Positions 11,050-22,079 of a stretch of 64,000 nt of DNA are shown one piece after another; the stretch's first letter is position 1, and each line of letters starts with the position of its first letter. The notes under the pieces were generated by a model. That model was not told the origin of the DNA. It ran no database searches and saw nothing but the letters and a program-made list of their open reading frames with translations. The stretch is from assembly GCA_021234155.1 (NCBI GenBank), contig JAJEKV010000104.1, forward strand, positions 1 through 64,000, given 5' to 3'. The position numbers and the translations under genes were made by a program. Origin of the DNA: Isoetes taiwanensis. Lineage: Eukaryota; Streptophyta; Lycopodiopsida; Isoetales; Isoetaceae.

Positions 11050-11930
11050 TTCGGATGAGATCCACAAGCTTCCTCCTTTTAGAGGGGTGGAATGTGAGAT
11101 AACTCTTGAACAGGGTACTAAGCCTACCGGCAAAGCCCGTTACCGAATGAGTCCTCCGGAGTTAGCGAGCTTAAGAAACAGACTACAAAAGTTCTTGAAT
11201 TTGGGGTTTATTAGGCCTAGTGTTTCACCATTTTGGCTCCTATTCTTTTGTCAAGAAGAAAGATGGCTCCTTAAGGATGTGTATTGATTATAGGCAACTC
11301 AATAAGCATACCATCAAAAATCGCTATGCTTTGCCAGGCGAGATGATCTTATGGACCCGATTACAAGGAGCAAAATATTTCTCAAAGATTGATCTGCGCT
11401 CGGGTACCATCAGATAAGGATTAAGGAAGAGGACATCCATAAGTCCGCTTTTAGGTACCCGATATGGGCATTATGAATTCAACTTGTCATGCCTTTTGGA
11501 TTGACCAACCCCCTACGCAGCGTTTATGCGGGTGATGAATGACATCTTCGCCAATACTTGGATGACTTTGTTGTCATTTTCTTTGATGACATTCTCATCT
11601 ATAGTAAAACCTTGCAGCAACATGAACAACATCTTCGATTAGCTTTGCAAAAGCTAAAAGCCATCAGCTCTTTGCCAAGTTCTCTAAATGCAAGTTAAGC
11701 CACTCAGGGTAGACTATTTGGGGCATATTATCTCTCAGAAGAAGGAATTACTCTACAGATCCGGCTAAGATAGAAGCGATAAAGGATTGGCCCATTCCAG
11801 CCAATGTTTTGAGTCAGGAGTTTCTTGGGACTCGCGGGATATTATCGGAAATTTGTTAAAGATTTTGCAACAATTGCCGCACCTCTTACTAATCTCACAA
11901 GACATGAGAAAGTAAAGGATTGGATGGAAC
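11050..11930 (+). pseudogene. Gypsy reverse transcriptase
   Basis: Two overlapping frames (11087-11287 and 11220-11417) together show [43 protein letters not shown] and [13 protein letters not shown]. These are the successive blocks of Ty3/gypsy RT. Near 11490-11600 follow MPFGLTN and VVIFFDDILIYSK, the catalytic block, where the usual YLDDIL or YIDDIL reads FFDDIL. It copies element RNA to DNA in cytoplasmic particles. It is frameshifted in several places as written, but the residue content is well preserved. Confidence 0.85.
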
Positions 11931-11989
11931 ATTGGAAAACAAAAGTCCAAGTCGACTTCGGAAACTCAAGGATGCTTTAACATCACGCA

Positions 11990-12480
11990 CCGGTCCTTAC
12001 CTTGCACGATCAGGAAAAGGATAAATCGGTAGCCACCGATGCGAGTAAGATAGCTACGGTGGTGTCTTGATGCGGGAGGGGAGAGTTGTTGCTTACGATT
12101 CAAAGAAGATGAAGCGATGCAGAGCAGCGATATCCTACCCATGATCGGGGAGTTGCTAGCGGTTATGCGTGCTCTTCGTATTTGGAGACACTACCTTCTT
12201 GGTAGAAGATTTCACTTGGATCACGGATCATCGAGTCTCGCTATCTATCCACCCAGCCAAATCTAAATCTCCGTCGGCCGAAGATGGATGGAATTTCTCG
12301 AGGAATATGACTTGAGATTGTATACAAGCCGGGGAAAGCACAATGTGGTTGCGGATGCTTTGTCACGTCATCCCTTTATAACCCGCACCCATTGTAATGC
12401 CATTTCCATACTTACCGGTGAGTTTGGGAAGCGAGATAGAATGGACCTTGGCCACTTGATCCGAATTACGTAATATTTGG
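11990..12480 (+). pseudogene. Gypsy RNase H domain
   Basis: After RT, plus-strand frames contain SVATDAS (first catalytic Asp), GRVVAY, AEQRYP-like residues, MRALRIWRHYLLG and, in the ORF at 12288-12473, MEFLEEYDLRLYTSRGKHNVVADALSRHPF. The last is the hallmark end of gypsy RNase H ('I.Y.pGk.NvvADaLSR'). It degrades the RNA strand during reverse transcription. The frame is broken as written. Confidence 0.8.
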
Positions 12481-12599
12481 GAAAGTTTGGGTAAGGAAGC
12501 CCCGTCTTGATAGAGAGCGTGAAGCATTAGTTCATATAAGAAGGAGGGCAATTTATTATATTACAAAGATAAGTTGTGTGTTCAGCTGACTTGAGGGTG

Positions 12600-13320
12600 C
12601 GAAAGTTGATTCTCCATGACACACACAACAGACCCTATAGCGAGGACATGCGGGTTTTATGAAAACTTACTTTAAGATCCGCTCCGGCTATTTTTGGCCT
12701 TCCATGAAGAAGGATATTGCTAGGTACATCAAAGCGATTAGTGCGGGGTTTTTGTCGGACAAACCAAAGGCGGAACAATTAAGAGTTCCCGGGAGTTGCA
12801 ACCTTTGGATGTGCCCAGCGCCAAGTGGAAGTCATAACCATGGATTTCATTGTGGGACTTCCATTGCTCTCGTGGGTATGATGCCTTAATGGTGGGGTCG
12901 ACAAATTATCAAAGATGGCTCACTTCACGCCATGTCGCACCTGCAAACACCGTAGCCGACACCGCCTTGCTCTTTGCAAAGGAAATTTTCAGGTTGTTGC
13001 GGGATGCCAAGAGTAATTGTATGGGATAGGGATCCTAAGTTTGTCGATTGCATTGCGGAAGGATTTCTTCGCCACCATCGGACCAAGCTTGCCATGAGTA
13101 CGACCTACCATCCTCGGGACGGATGGTCAAGCGAGCGTATCAATCGTATTATCGAAGATATGCTAAGAAGCTATGTATGGAGTAAAGCGGTCACAATGAT
13201 AGGATTATATTTACTTGGTGGAATTAGCCTACAAGCGATTACAAAGCGAGGAGTCTTCTAGAATGTCTCCTTTCATGATAAATTATGGCTACAAATGTCT
13301 TACTCGGACACATGGCATAA
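12600..13320 (+). pseudogene. Gypsy integrase core
   Basis: FMKTYFKIRSGYFWPSMKKD and DIARYIKA (from 12659) are the zinc-binding region that precedes the integrase core. About 12835-12870 gives ITMDFIVGLP with the first catalytic Asp. Then 12974-13261 gives RVIVWDRDPKFVD (second Asp), KLAMSTTYHPRDGWSSERIN (catalytic Glu region, usually DGQTERVN) and ML-S-Y. All three D, D, E landmarks can be seen. It inserts the cDNA into chromatin. Several frameshifts and a degraded HHCC region are present as written. Confidence 0.8.
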
Positions 13321-13419
13321 TCCTGTTTCTAAAGTGGAGGTCTCTCAACAACTCCTTCTAGAAATGCGGGCCTTGGTGGAAGAAGTTGGGGGTTACTTAT
13401 TGGCCGCGCGTGTCGTCGA

Positions 13420-13925
13420 GGAAGAGTCTAGCGGATAAGCACAGAACCCCACGAATCTTCGGATGGGCGAATCGGTTTGGCTTAAAATCAAAGTAAAACA
13501 AGCCAAGCTTAAAATTGGTAGCTGTAAGAAGGCGGCACCCGGATGGGGCTGGGCCATTCGGGATTCTTGAGCGTGTGGGAGAACAAGCATATCGCTTGGA
13601 TTTGCCACCCAGCTTGAAGATCCACAAGGTCTTTTCACGTGAGTCTTACGAAGCAACACACCCCTGATCGAGGAGGAGGTTTTGGATACCCCTACCCTCC
13701 TAGAAATGGTGAAGAGCACACGGAAATAGTGCGAAGCTCTTCTTGATCGAGCTTACAAGCGGACCCGGAAGGACTCAAATGTTGCAATACTTGGTCAAGT
13801 GGAAGCACTTACCGGTTGAAGATGCTACGGGTGATGAAGATAGACCTTGAGAAGCACTATCCGGACTTCATGCGAGAATCTCAAGGCCGCACCATCAGCG
13901 ATGCTATCAACCCGCTCGTGTAAGC
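13420..13925 (+). pseudogene. Integrase C-terminus with chromodomain
   Basis: Following the integrase core, plus-strand frames give AYRLDLPPSLKIHKVF (the usual 'Y.L.LP....ihpVFhvs' block) and then, at about 13770-13830, YLVKWKHLPVEDAT. The latter is the core of a chromodomain ('yLVKWkg.p...atWe'), with HYPDF following. A C-terminal chromodomain places the element among chromoviral Ty3/gypsy lineages and would direct integration towards modified chromatin. The lineage cannot be set from these fragments. Confidence 0.75.
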
Positions 13926-14464
13926 TTGAATGTATTGTTGATGTTGACATGACTCCCGCAATTGCTAGGAAGGCATCTAGTAAATAGGATCTGCGTTAGA
14001 TGCGGCTATAAGGGGAATTGCAAGCCGTACACATGATAGATTCCCTTCTAGATATTTTTTTTTCTTCTTTTATTTCTAGGGGGTGGTCCCTGCAACCACA
14101 ACTTAATCATACTATTAACCTACGGGTATATGGTTGTGTGCAGGCCAATGAACAAGTCGTCACCTGCATTGTATAGAGGGTTGCTGATGACCCAACTTGT
14201 CCCGTATTGCTTTTGTCTACATGTATGAATTTTGTTGTCAGAATGTTTTAAATCGGACTCCGGTCCTAAACTCCTTTGGTCATAAGATTGTATCGAGCAC
14301 CCTGTTGCTTGTACATTGATATTTTAACTTCAATATATTACTATCCAAATTACTATAATCTCAACGTATTAATGTTATATTCTTAACTTCATTCTCTAAT
14401 GCAGTGCTTTACATATATGTATTCAATTAGCTAACCCTAATGCCGAGGGGATGACATTATTTTT
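13926..14464 (+). other. 3' untranslated internal region of the gypsy element
   Basis: About 540 bp between the chromodomain and the polypurine tract. It has no convincing coding capacity and is AT-rich towards the end. It includes CAATTAGCTAACCC..., the start of the segment that reappears between the second and third LTRs (16086-16137). Confidence 0.6.
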
Positions 14465-14477
14465 AAGGAGGGGAGAA
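14465..14477 (+). other. Polypurine tract before the second LTR
   Basis: AAGGAGGGGAGAA directly abuts the LTR start TGTGACG. This is the expected primer site for plus-strand DNA synthesis. An identical copy precedes the third LTR at 16125-16137. Confidence 0.85.
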
Positions 14478-16085
14478 TGTGACGTTCCACGTATTTATAC
14501 GGTCTACTATACGGGACCCGTACAAATACAAGCACGTCACTCCCTAAAGGTACGCTACCATGGGGGTATGGGAACTTAATTGCAACCTAGGGGGTTACCT
14601 TACAAAGGATTAAATTAGCTATGCTAATTTAACACATTATTGATAATAACCTATAACCTAGGAAATTAGGATAATTACCAATTGGGAAGGCGCCACCGCC
14701 CCAATCGATTGGGCAGCATGGGGATTGCCAAGTTTGGATGCCAACTTGACCCCTATCCCAGGATTGACTCTGAAGATCGACCAAGGAAGGCCAGGAGCTG
14801 GCGCCATCAACCACTGCGCAGAGAACCGCCATACCGGTCGTCCCTGTGAAGTCACGGTGAATCTTCAACCGCCAGGGAGATGGGAAGCCCCATGGGAATG
14901 AGTCCGGCCCAGAATTCAGGTAGGTGGCTATGTGAATTCTAGATAACACTTGGTTGTGTCCGCCTTTTCTCTGTTCTTTTTGTAATTCGGTCATAGAAAC
15001 TAACCCTTGTTTGTGCAAACAAGTTCTCTTTATATTCAATTCGGTTCTTACTCACGAAAGGATGGATTGTTAGTTCTTTGTTTCATCGACTCAAAGCGGG
15101 GGGGGATTACGGGGGGGGTAGAGGCCTCTGAACCGTGTATGGTAGTATGCTCCTAGATAGCGCCCTGTAAAGTCCCATTAGATGCGGCCTGTGCACAAGA
15201 ACCCACCGGGTCCTAGATGCTATGGTCTGGCTTAGCACCAGACAAGGAACACAGTGGTGACATGAGGGGTGGGGTCTTGCATGAGCATACAAGGCTCCCG
15301 AGACTCCTACAAATGGGCTAGGCCGATAGCCGGTCACGAGAGGGGCGGGTATGGGTCGACACTCCCTGGGTGGGAAGGTGTGATCCGTATGGAGCACCTT
15401 GCACTTTGAGTAGATTTAGGGTGAGTAAGTCGGGTACGGATGCGGGGGTCGCTGATGCGGCACGTATTCTCTAGCTCACCCATGGAACCACTGTGATTAC
15501 GGAAGGGGGCCTCCCCGACCTGCCTCATCGGACCAGCGTCATGAACACGGAGTAGGCTCAGGAGGGTGATGCCCCGGTCCGTGCTCTCAGGAAGGCTATA
15601 GCGAAGCCATAGCATGAATTGACCCATCCGCAAAGTGTGCACGGGAGGGGCGGATGGAGTGGACAACCCTAGCCAATGTTCTCGCCAGCCAACGCCATGC
15701 CAAGACTTCGGCCTCGCTGATCTCTTGAGGCCCGGCCGTCGGTCGATCTTCACCGGAGCTCCGAGGGGTAGAACACGGGGTTTGGGTGTTTTCTTAGGTT
15801 TAGATGCATATTCTATGCCGTTAGTATTTGGATGGATGCGCCACCCTTCGTGGTGGTTATTTATATATAATTTATGCTGTGTGCTAACCCTTGTATTCAT
15901 GCTTCCGCGACGTAGGAGTCCCATTGAAGGCGTGGGCCGAATGACCCCTTCGTGTCCTTCTTTCGGGCATCATTTCATAGATGGCCCGAAATAGACGGAG
16001 GGCCCTGCTCATGGCAAGTTGGTTGCCATGGGAGGGGAAAGTCCCCGTATGTATACGTCCGAGGGTCGTATATATTCTGGGAGCG
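14478..16085 (+). repeat. Second LTR of the gypsy element
   Basis: About 1.61 kb, TGTGACG at its start. It is nearly identical to 16138-17754 apart from changes at CAG/CTG sites. Its end is truncated by five bases: GAGCG is followed by internal sequence (CAATTAGCTAACCC) rather than TCACA. Confidence 0.9.
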
Positions 16086-16137
16086 CAATTAGCTAACCCT
16101 AATGCTGAGGACAGCATTATTTTTAAGGAGGGGAGAA
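16086..16137 (+). repeat. 52-bp internal 3' segment with PPT duplicated between LTRs
   Basis: This spacer repeats the end of the internal region (about 14427-14477), including the polypurine tract AAGGAGGGGAGAA. The arrangement is therefore internal-PPT-LTR-PPT-LTR. It could arise by unequal recombination, by template switching in reverse transcription, or by assembly error. Confidence 0.85.
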
Positions 16138-17754
16138 TGTGACGTTCCACGTATTTATACGGTCTACTATACGGGACCCGTACAAATACAAGCACGTCAC
16201 TCCCTAAAGGTACGCTACCATGGGGGTATGGGAACTTAATTGCAACCTAGGGGGTTACCTTACAAAGGATTAAATTAGCTATGCTAATTTAACACATTAT
16301 TGATAATAACCTATAACCTAGGAAATTAGGATAATTACCAATTGGGAAGGCGCCACCTGCCCCAATCGATTGGGCAGCATGGGGATTGCCAAGTTTGGAT
16401 GCCAACTTGACCCCTATCCCTGGGATTGACTCCTGAAGATCGACCAAGGAAGGCCAGGAGCTGAGCGCCATCAACCACCTGCAGAGAACCGCCATACCAG
16501 TCGTCCCTGTGAAGTCACAGCTGAATCTTCAACCGCCAGGAGATGGAGGCGCCCCATGGGAATGAGTCCAGCCAGAATTCAGGTAGGTGGCTATGTGAAT
16601 TCTAGATAACACTTGGTTGTGTCCGCCTTTCTCTGTTCTTTTTGTAATTCAGTCATAGAAACTAACCCTTGTTTGTGCAAACAAGTTCTCTTTATATTCA
16701 ATTCGGTTCTTACTCCGAAAAGGATGGATTGTTAGTTCTTTGTTTCATCGACTCAAACGGGGGATTACGGGGGTAGAGGCCTCTGAACCGTGTATGGTAG
16801 TATGCTCCTAGATAGCGCCCTGTAAAGTCCCATTAGATGCGCTCACGTGCACAAGAACCCCACCGGGTCCTAGATGCTATGGTGCGGCTTAGCACCGCAC
16901 AAGGAACACACAGTGGTGACATGAGGGGTGGGGTCTTGCATGAGCATACAAGGCTCCCGAGACTCCTACAATGGGGCTAGGCGACAGCCGGGTCCGTGAG
17001 AGGGGCGGGTATGGGTCTGACACTCCCTGGGTGGGAAGGTGTGATCCGTATGGAGCACCTTGCACTTTGAGTAGATTTAGGGTGAGTAAGTCGGGTACGG
17101 ATGCGGGGGTCGCTGATGCGGCACGTATTCTCTAGCTCACCCATGGAACCACTGTGATTCTGGAAGGGGACGCCTCCCCGACCTGCCTCATCGGACCAGG
17201 CGTCATGAACCTGGAGTAGGCTCAGAGGGTGATGCCCTGGGTCTGCGTCTCCGGAAGGCTATAGCGAAGCCATAGCATGAATTGACCCATCTGCAAAGTG
17301 TGCACAGGAGGGGCGGATGGAGTGGACAACCCTAGCCAATGTTCTACGCCAGCCAACGCCATGCCAAGACTCGGTCTGCTGATCTCTTGAGGCCCAGCCG
17401 TCAGTCGATCTTCACCGGAGTCTGAGCCGGGGTAGAACCTGGGGTTTGGGTGTTTTCTTAGGTTTAGATGCATATTCTATGCCGTTAGTATTTGGATGGA
17501 TGCGCCACCCTTCGTGGTGGTTATTTATATATAATTTATGCTGTGTGCTAACCCTTGTATTCATGCTTCCGCGACGTAGGAGTCCCATTGAAGGCGTGGG
17601 CCGAATGACCCCTTCGTGTCCTTCTTTCGGGCATCATTTCATAGATGGCCCGAAATAGACGGAGGGCCCTGCTCATGGCAAGTTGGTTGCCATGGGAGGG
17701 GAAAGTCCCCGTATGTATACGTCCGAGGGTCGTATATATTCTGGGAGCGTCACA
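16138..17754 (+). repeat. Third (outermost 3') LTR of the gypsy element
   Basis: 1617 bp from TGTGACG to CGTCACA, the best-preserved copy, with 7-bp terminal inverted repeats. It is followed directly by the target duplication CACGA (17755-17759) and then LINE sequence identical to copy B from 40285. Confidence 0.9.
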
Positions 17755-18692
17755 CACGAGATCCATCTATCATGTTCCCAAAGATGCTGCAATTTTAAGA
17801 TCCCATGGTCTCTCCATTTCTTAAAGATACGAGGATGAACTAATGCCAAGGGACGGCCATTCTCTTCCCATACATGAATGTTCCAGAATAAACTGGTTTT
17901 CCCAGCCTCTTGAGGTACAGCCAAGGGGGAACATACTATTTGCCTCATGATTGAGGAAGTGCCAGGGGCCACCTTAAAGTTACAGAAAGAGGCTCCTAAT
18001 TCATCCCTAGGGAGAGATGGTTTACCTTGAATCTTGCACAGATCAAACCAGTGCTTAACAAATGCCAAAGCAGGAGATGTACCCCCTTGTAAAACTCGCC
18101 AGACAAATCTGGCCGCCAGGGCTTGAGCCTGCGTAAAAGGATCCTTACATCCTATCCCTCCATCCCTTTTATCTCTACATAGCTCGGACCATGCAACGTT
18201 AGCCATACCCCCCCAGATGAATTTTCTAATGATAACCTGTATTTGATTATATATTCCTTTCTGGGCTACCAACACTGACGAGGAATATACGTGAGAGCTG
18301 GCCAGAACAGCATTAGCAACTGTTACTCTTCCTGCTACAGACAATCCTTTAGAAGACCATAACCCAACCTTCTTTCTAAGTTTCCAAAGGCCCTTCATAC
18401 TATATGAGACAGAAAGGGGCAAACCCAATAACTTAATCTGCTTTCCCCCCGCAGCCCACGACCGGGAAGCCCAATCCATTAGCGGGGAGGGTCAATATCC
18501 CCCTCTAAAGCCCATAAAATGGTACACTTGGTGGCATTTAGCCCAGTGCCTGATATAACCTCAAAAGCAATCAATATCTCACGAAAGGAATGAAAGCTAC
18601 CATCGTCATACCTGAGGAACATAAAGGTGTCATCCGCATATTGCATGATTGTGAGTTTTTCTGCTTGACTCGGTATAACCAGACCACTTATG
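17755..18692 (-). pseudogene. LINE reverse transcriptase second half, copy A
   Basis: The minus-strand ORF (18479 to 17673, then 18692 to 18479 in another frame) carries the catalytic block LTIMQYADDTFMFLRY, the RT thumb region (GLNATKCTILWALEGDIDPP, LGLPLSVS) and the long linker (KFIWGGMANVAWSELCRDKR). It matches copy B 40285-41259. Relative to B it lacks 28 bp near 17943 and about 20 bp near 18381, and has a frameshift near 18479. Its right end at 18692 is the insertion point of the DNA transposon; the last six bases, CTTATG (18687-18692), are that element's target duplication. Confidence 0.9.
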
Positions 18693-18757
18693 GGTCCTCG
18701 CACGTTACGGCGTCTCATAATTAGTGTCCTTTTGTCCACCCAAATTAGCACTATTTT
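18693..18757 (+). repeat. Left terminal inverted repeat of the transposon, copy A
   Basis: Starts GGTCCTCGCACGTTACGG and continues through CATAATTAG...AATTAGCACTATT. The first 18 bases pair well with the right end; the remainder pairs with gaps. On the minus strand this repeat also extends the LINE reading frame by about 20 artificial residues (ending MRRRNVRG). Confidence 0.8.
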
Positions 18758-18889
18758 TTAGTATTATGGGAAGAGGGAAATTCAAAATTAACGAGAATAT
18801 CGGGGGGTGGTTGATTCCCCCTTTCTCGAGGGAGAGAGATCTCGTTTCTTTCTTTCCATCCATTTTTTGTTCAGGCTTCTTGTGATCCA

Positions 18890-21800
18890 ATGACTAATGA
18901 CGAAGACAGGAGGCGGAAATGGCATTTGCAGAAGCAACGACAAAGCAAGATGAGGCAACAATTGTCAAATGAAAATTTAGATTGGAGTATTGAGCACTCA
19001 AAAAAGCAATTGCAACATGCAGCCTCCATAATCACGAAAACATTTTTGGATTTGACAGGTTCGATGTCTACAGACCAGAAGAAAGAAGTATGGCATCTAG
19101 TGGAGAACAGCAAAGTTATGCAGGTTGCAGTGTCTGATAAGGAAAAGATTGTTCATAGTGAAATTGTCGGTAGCATCCAAGAAACCATACAGCACGTGAA
19201 AGGAGTGGAGTCCAATGACAAATTAGCAGCAAAAAGAGCAGCATTAGTCATGGCACTTGGGAAGGTCAGGCATGGAAGCAAAAGATTAGCTGCCAAGGCT
19301 TTGGGAATTCATCCAAGGAATTGTTCCAGAGCTAAGAAGCACCGTGTTGCAATTAGTCATAAAAACGCATTGTGAGCTCTTGGGGGAAGGAAGAAGAGAA
19401 AGGATTCCCTGAACCAAGAAGTGATTGAAAAGTTGTGGATTATTGGACAAACTACACCAGAGTTTCACCTAACTTCAAGGACGTTAGATCTGGTAGAGGA
19501 AAACATCCTAAGCATCCAACACATTACCTTGATGTGAGCCAGGTATACTATCTGTAGATCAGTTTTTTACTAAGTCTTTTTTCACGTTTACTAATACTAA
19601 TATTTTTTATAAGTTTTGAAGTATTGATTCTAATATGATCTGCTAATGGAATTAATCTGCACGTTCTTCTCGTGGTAGCAAGTCTTAGTGCTATTGATGG
19701 TTGATAATGGATCATTTCTTGATATAGTGCTAAGGTTTCTCACCTTTATAATGTTGGTGCCACGTTTAGTAATTGTGTTGATGTTAGTGCCACTGTTAGT
19801 GATTTTGTAAATGACAGTGCTAATATTAGTATTTTCGTTAATGTTGTTCCACTGTTAGTAATTTTGTCATTGTTAGCACTAAACTTAAACTTTAGTTAGT
19901 GAAGCACTAACTACCACTACAGATTAGCAATGCTTTCATCTCAATGTCCTAGCACTGGTTAGTGGTTTGGTTTGCTAAGGGTTATGTTGTAATGCTAATG
20001 GAATCAGTAATTAGTTCTAATTTGCTATTCATTAGCAGTTGCTTTTTCTAGTGGTATTAGCATTAGCATTTACTAAGTAGTTTTCTATTCTTATTCTGCA
20101 GACAGAATTCTTCACTAGTTTCAAGCAAGACAATCCAGATGTTCAAATTAAGCAGAGAGCCTTCGAGAAATTAAAGCCTTACTTTGTTGTAAAGCTATCT
20201 GAATTCAATACCTGTTGTTGCGTCTATCATGAGAGGATGTCAATGCTGAGGGAAGGGGTGAAGAACATGAGGAAAAAGTCCATGGTGCACGGTGCAGATT
20301 GCACCTGTGATTGCAAGATATGTGACCACACGGCAAGCCAAGTAGGGTGCAATGCAGCAAGACATGTTTGGCAGTCTAACAGTGACATGTGGAGAAGCAT
20401 GGTTTGCCCAAAGCCTGAAGGTGAGGAGTGGCACAATGAAGCATGCTTGTCAGGAACCTGCAGCAAATGTGGTGTGGACAAAATGGAAAGGTGTCTAAAA
20501 GAAGAAACAAAGGACAGTACCTCAAAAATCACTTGGGAGAACATAGACTACATTGAAATTAGTAAGGATAAAAATGGCAAACCCAAAAAAAGAATTGAGC
20601 ATCAATATTTACAGACTTCTCCCAATGTTTTGATGGAAACCTTCAGATCTAAAGCAAAGGAGTTTGTGACACATAATTTCAGGTATAAATGGCAGCAAGC
20701 CATGTTTAGACAACTACTGAACATGTTTGATGATGATACTATTGTATCAGTGGTTGACTTTGCAGAGAATTACTCTTTCAAGGAGCAGAATGAAGTCCAG
20801 TCCAAGCATTGGCATAACGAGCAGATCACTATTCTGGTGCACCTCACATATAGAAGGGATCCTGAGACACAAGAAATGATCAAGGAAGAACATTTTTATA
20901 TATCTGATGACAAAAACATGATTCTTTGTTTGTGCAGCATTGCTTTCTCTTACACAATCATTGGATGCAAGAGAAGGAAATCACTTTGAAGAAGCATTAT
21001 GTCTTCCCAGATGGTGCAGCCTCACAATTCAAAGGTAAAAAATCATTTTACTTTGATGCTAGATTCAAATCTTTAACACGTTTAGACATGATGTGGAACT
21101 TTTGGTGCTCTGGCCATGGGAAGGGAGAACATGATGGTGCAGGAGCAGTAATAAAGAGGGCTTTGAGAGCAGCACAGTTGAAGGGCAACAAGATGACCAA
21201 TGCACACGAGATGGTGGAATGGCTAAAGCAAAGACATGTCAACAAAGAAGACCCACAACATATAAAAAAGAAGATTCAAACTGTAAGTAGAACTTTTTGG
21301 GAGGTTGAAATAGGACAAGTGGACAGAAAAAATCAGTGGGAAGCACGTCCTATTGAAGGATCTAGAAACCTTCATTGTTTCCATGGGTGTTCAAATCACA
21401 TGACACATTTTACGTGTCGAAAACCTCTTTGCTTTTGCACATATTGTTTAGATTTGAATTGGGAATCTTGCCCCAATGTATCATATACTAAGAAGTTTGA
21501 ACTAGTTGTGGTACAGCCCATCAAAGCTATTGTTGAAGAAGAAGTACATGATGAAGGAGAAGAAGCATATATTGGCAGCGCTGACTTATGTAGCATGCAA
21601 GTATCTATAGGTGATGTCTTTGCAGTGGTGGCTCCAAATAACAATCACGAGAATGTGAAATTCTACCTTATCCTATGTACCAAAGCTAAGTACTTGGTGT
21701 TATAAGACTTTGTAGATATGCAAGGGCGTAAGTTTGTGAAAGGGGATGAGGTCATAGAAGGGACATACTATGAGAAGTTGGTGAATTGTAAATCCAGCTA

Positions 21801-21966
21801 CAAGTTTTGTAGAGGAAATAAAGCAATTGTTTATGCCACTCAAGTTGCAAAGAACAAAGTCAGGTTGGTTCAAGCAAAGCACGTTGTTAAGCGGGGAGTG
21901 GTTTACACTCTAAGTGCCAAAGAAGAAGAAGATATTCTAGAGAGGCTTCCCACGTTGTTGGAATAG
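18890..21966 (+). pseudogene. Transposase-like gene of the DNA transposon, copy A (spliced, disabled as written)
   Basis: Exon 1 ends at 19542 (GTATAC donor) and exon 2 starts at 20102 (TTCTGCAG acceptor), giving VSQ-TEFFTSF across the junction. Residue blocks in order: basic helical N-terminus (RRRKWHLQKQRQSKMRQQ); TRVSPNFKDV; KLKPYFVVKLSEFNTCCCVYHE; two Cys clusters (CTCDCKICDH; CSKCGVDKMERC); then acidic landmarks suited to a D-D-E nuclease, SVVDFAENYSF, YVFPDGAASQFK and GHGKGEHDGAGAVIKR; then a Cys/His-rich stretch (CFHGC...CFCTYC) and a C-terminal region to LERLPTLLE. Shared with copy B are an in-frame TGA (19373), frame changes near 19430 and 20912-20916, and an in-frame TAA (21703). 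A start upstream is likely: a TTTTTGTTCAG acceptor precedes 18879, and ATG 18890 is absent in copy B. The transposase role is inferred from motifs and position. Confidence 0.65.
19543..20101 (+). repeat. Transposase intron rich in TAGTGC / TGCTAA motifs
   Basis: A 559-bp GT...AG intron with more than ten short motifs of the types GTTAGTGC, TGCTAA, TTAGCA and TAGCACTA. The same motif family, mostly in the opposite orientation, crowds 30000-30470 near the other end. This suggests subterminal transposase-binding repeats rather than plain intron sequence. AT-rich and otherwise featureless. Confidence 0.55.
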
Positions 21967-22079
21967 TGGAAAGAGCAATTGTATAAAGGGTAATCAGATA
22001 TGTACTTTTATGAATATAAAGAAGTTTCGTTTTGCATTTTCATTTTTATGCTTCGCCACGTAAATTTGTACTCGAATGT

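Larger units (their letters stand above)
3010..17754 (+). mobile_element. Ty3/gypsy (chromodomain-type) LTR retrotransposon nested in the LINE
   Basis: A 14.7-kb plus-strand element with three LTR copies. Its ends are TGTGGCG...CGTCACA (TGTGACG in the other LTRs), and a 5-bp target duplication CACGA lies at 3005-3009 and 17755-17759. It interrupts the minus-strand LINE at a point that is uninterrupted in copy B (40285-40289). In order it has: LTR, initiator-Met-tRNA-like primer binding site, a long unassigned leader, gag with CCHC knuckle, protease, reverse transcriptase, RNase H, integrase, chromodomain, polypurine tract and two tandem LTRs. The frames are broken many times, but several breaks fall at CAG/CTG sites that are unreliable in this sequence. 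The element may therefore be less decayed than it looks. Confidence 0.9.
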
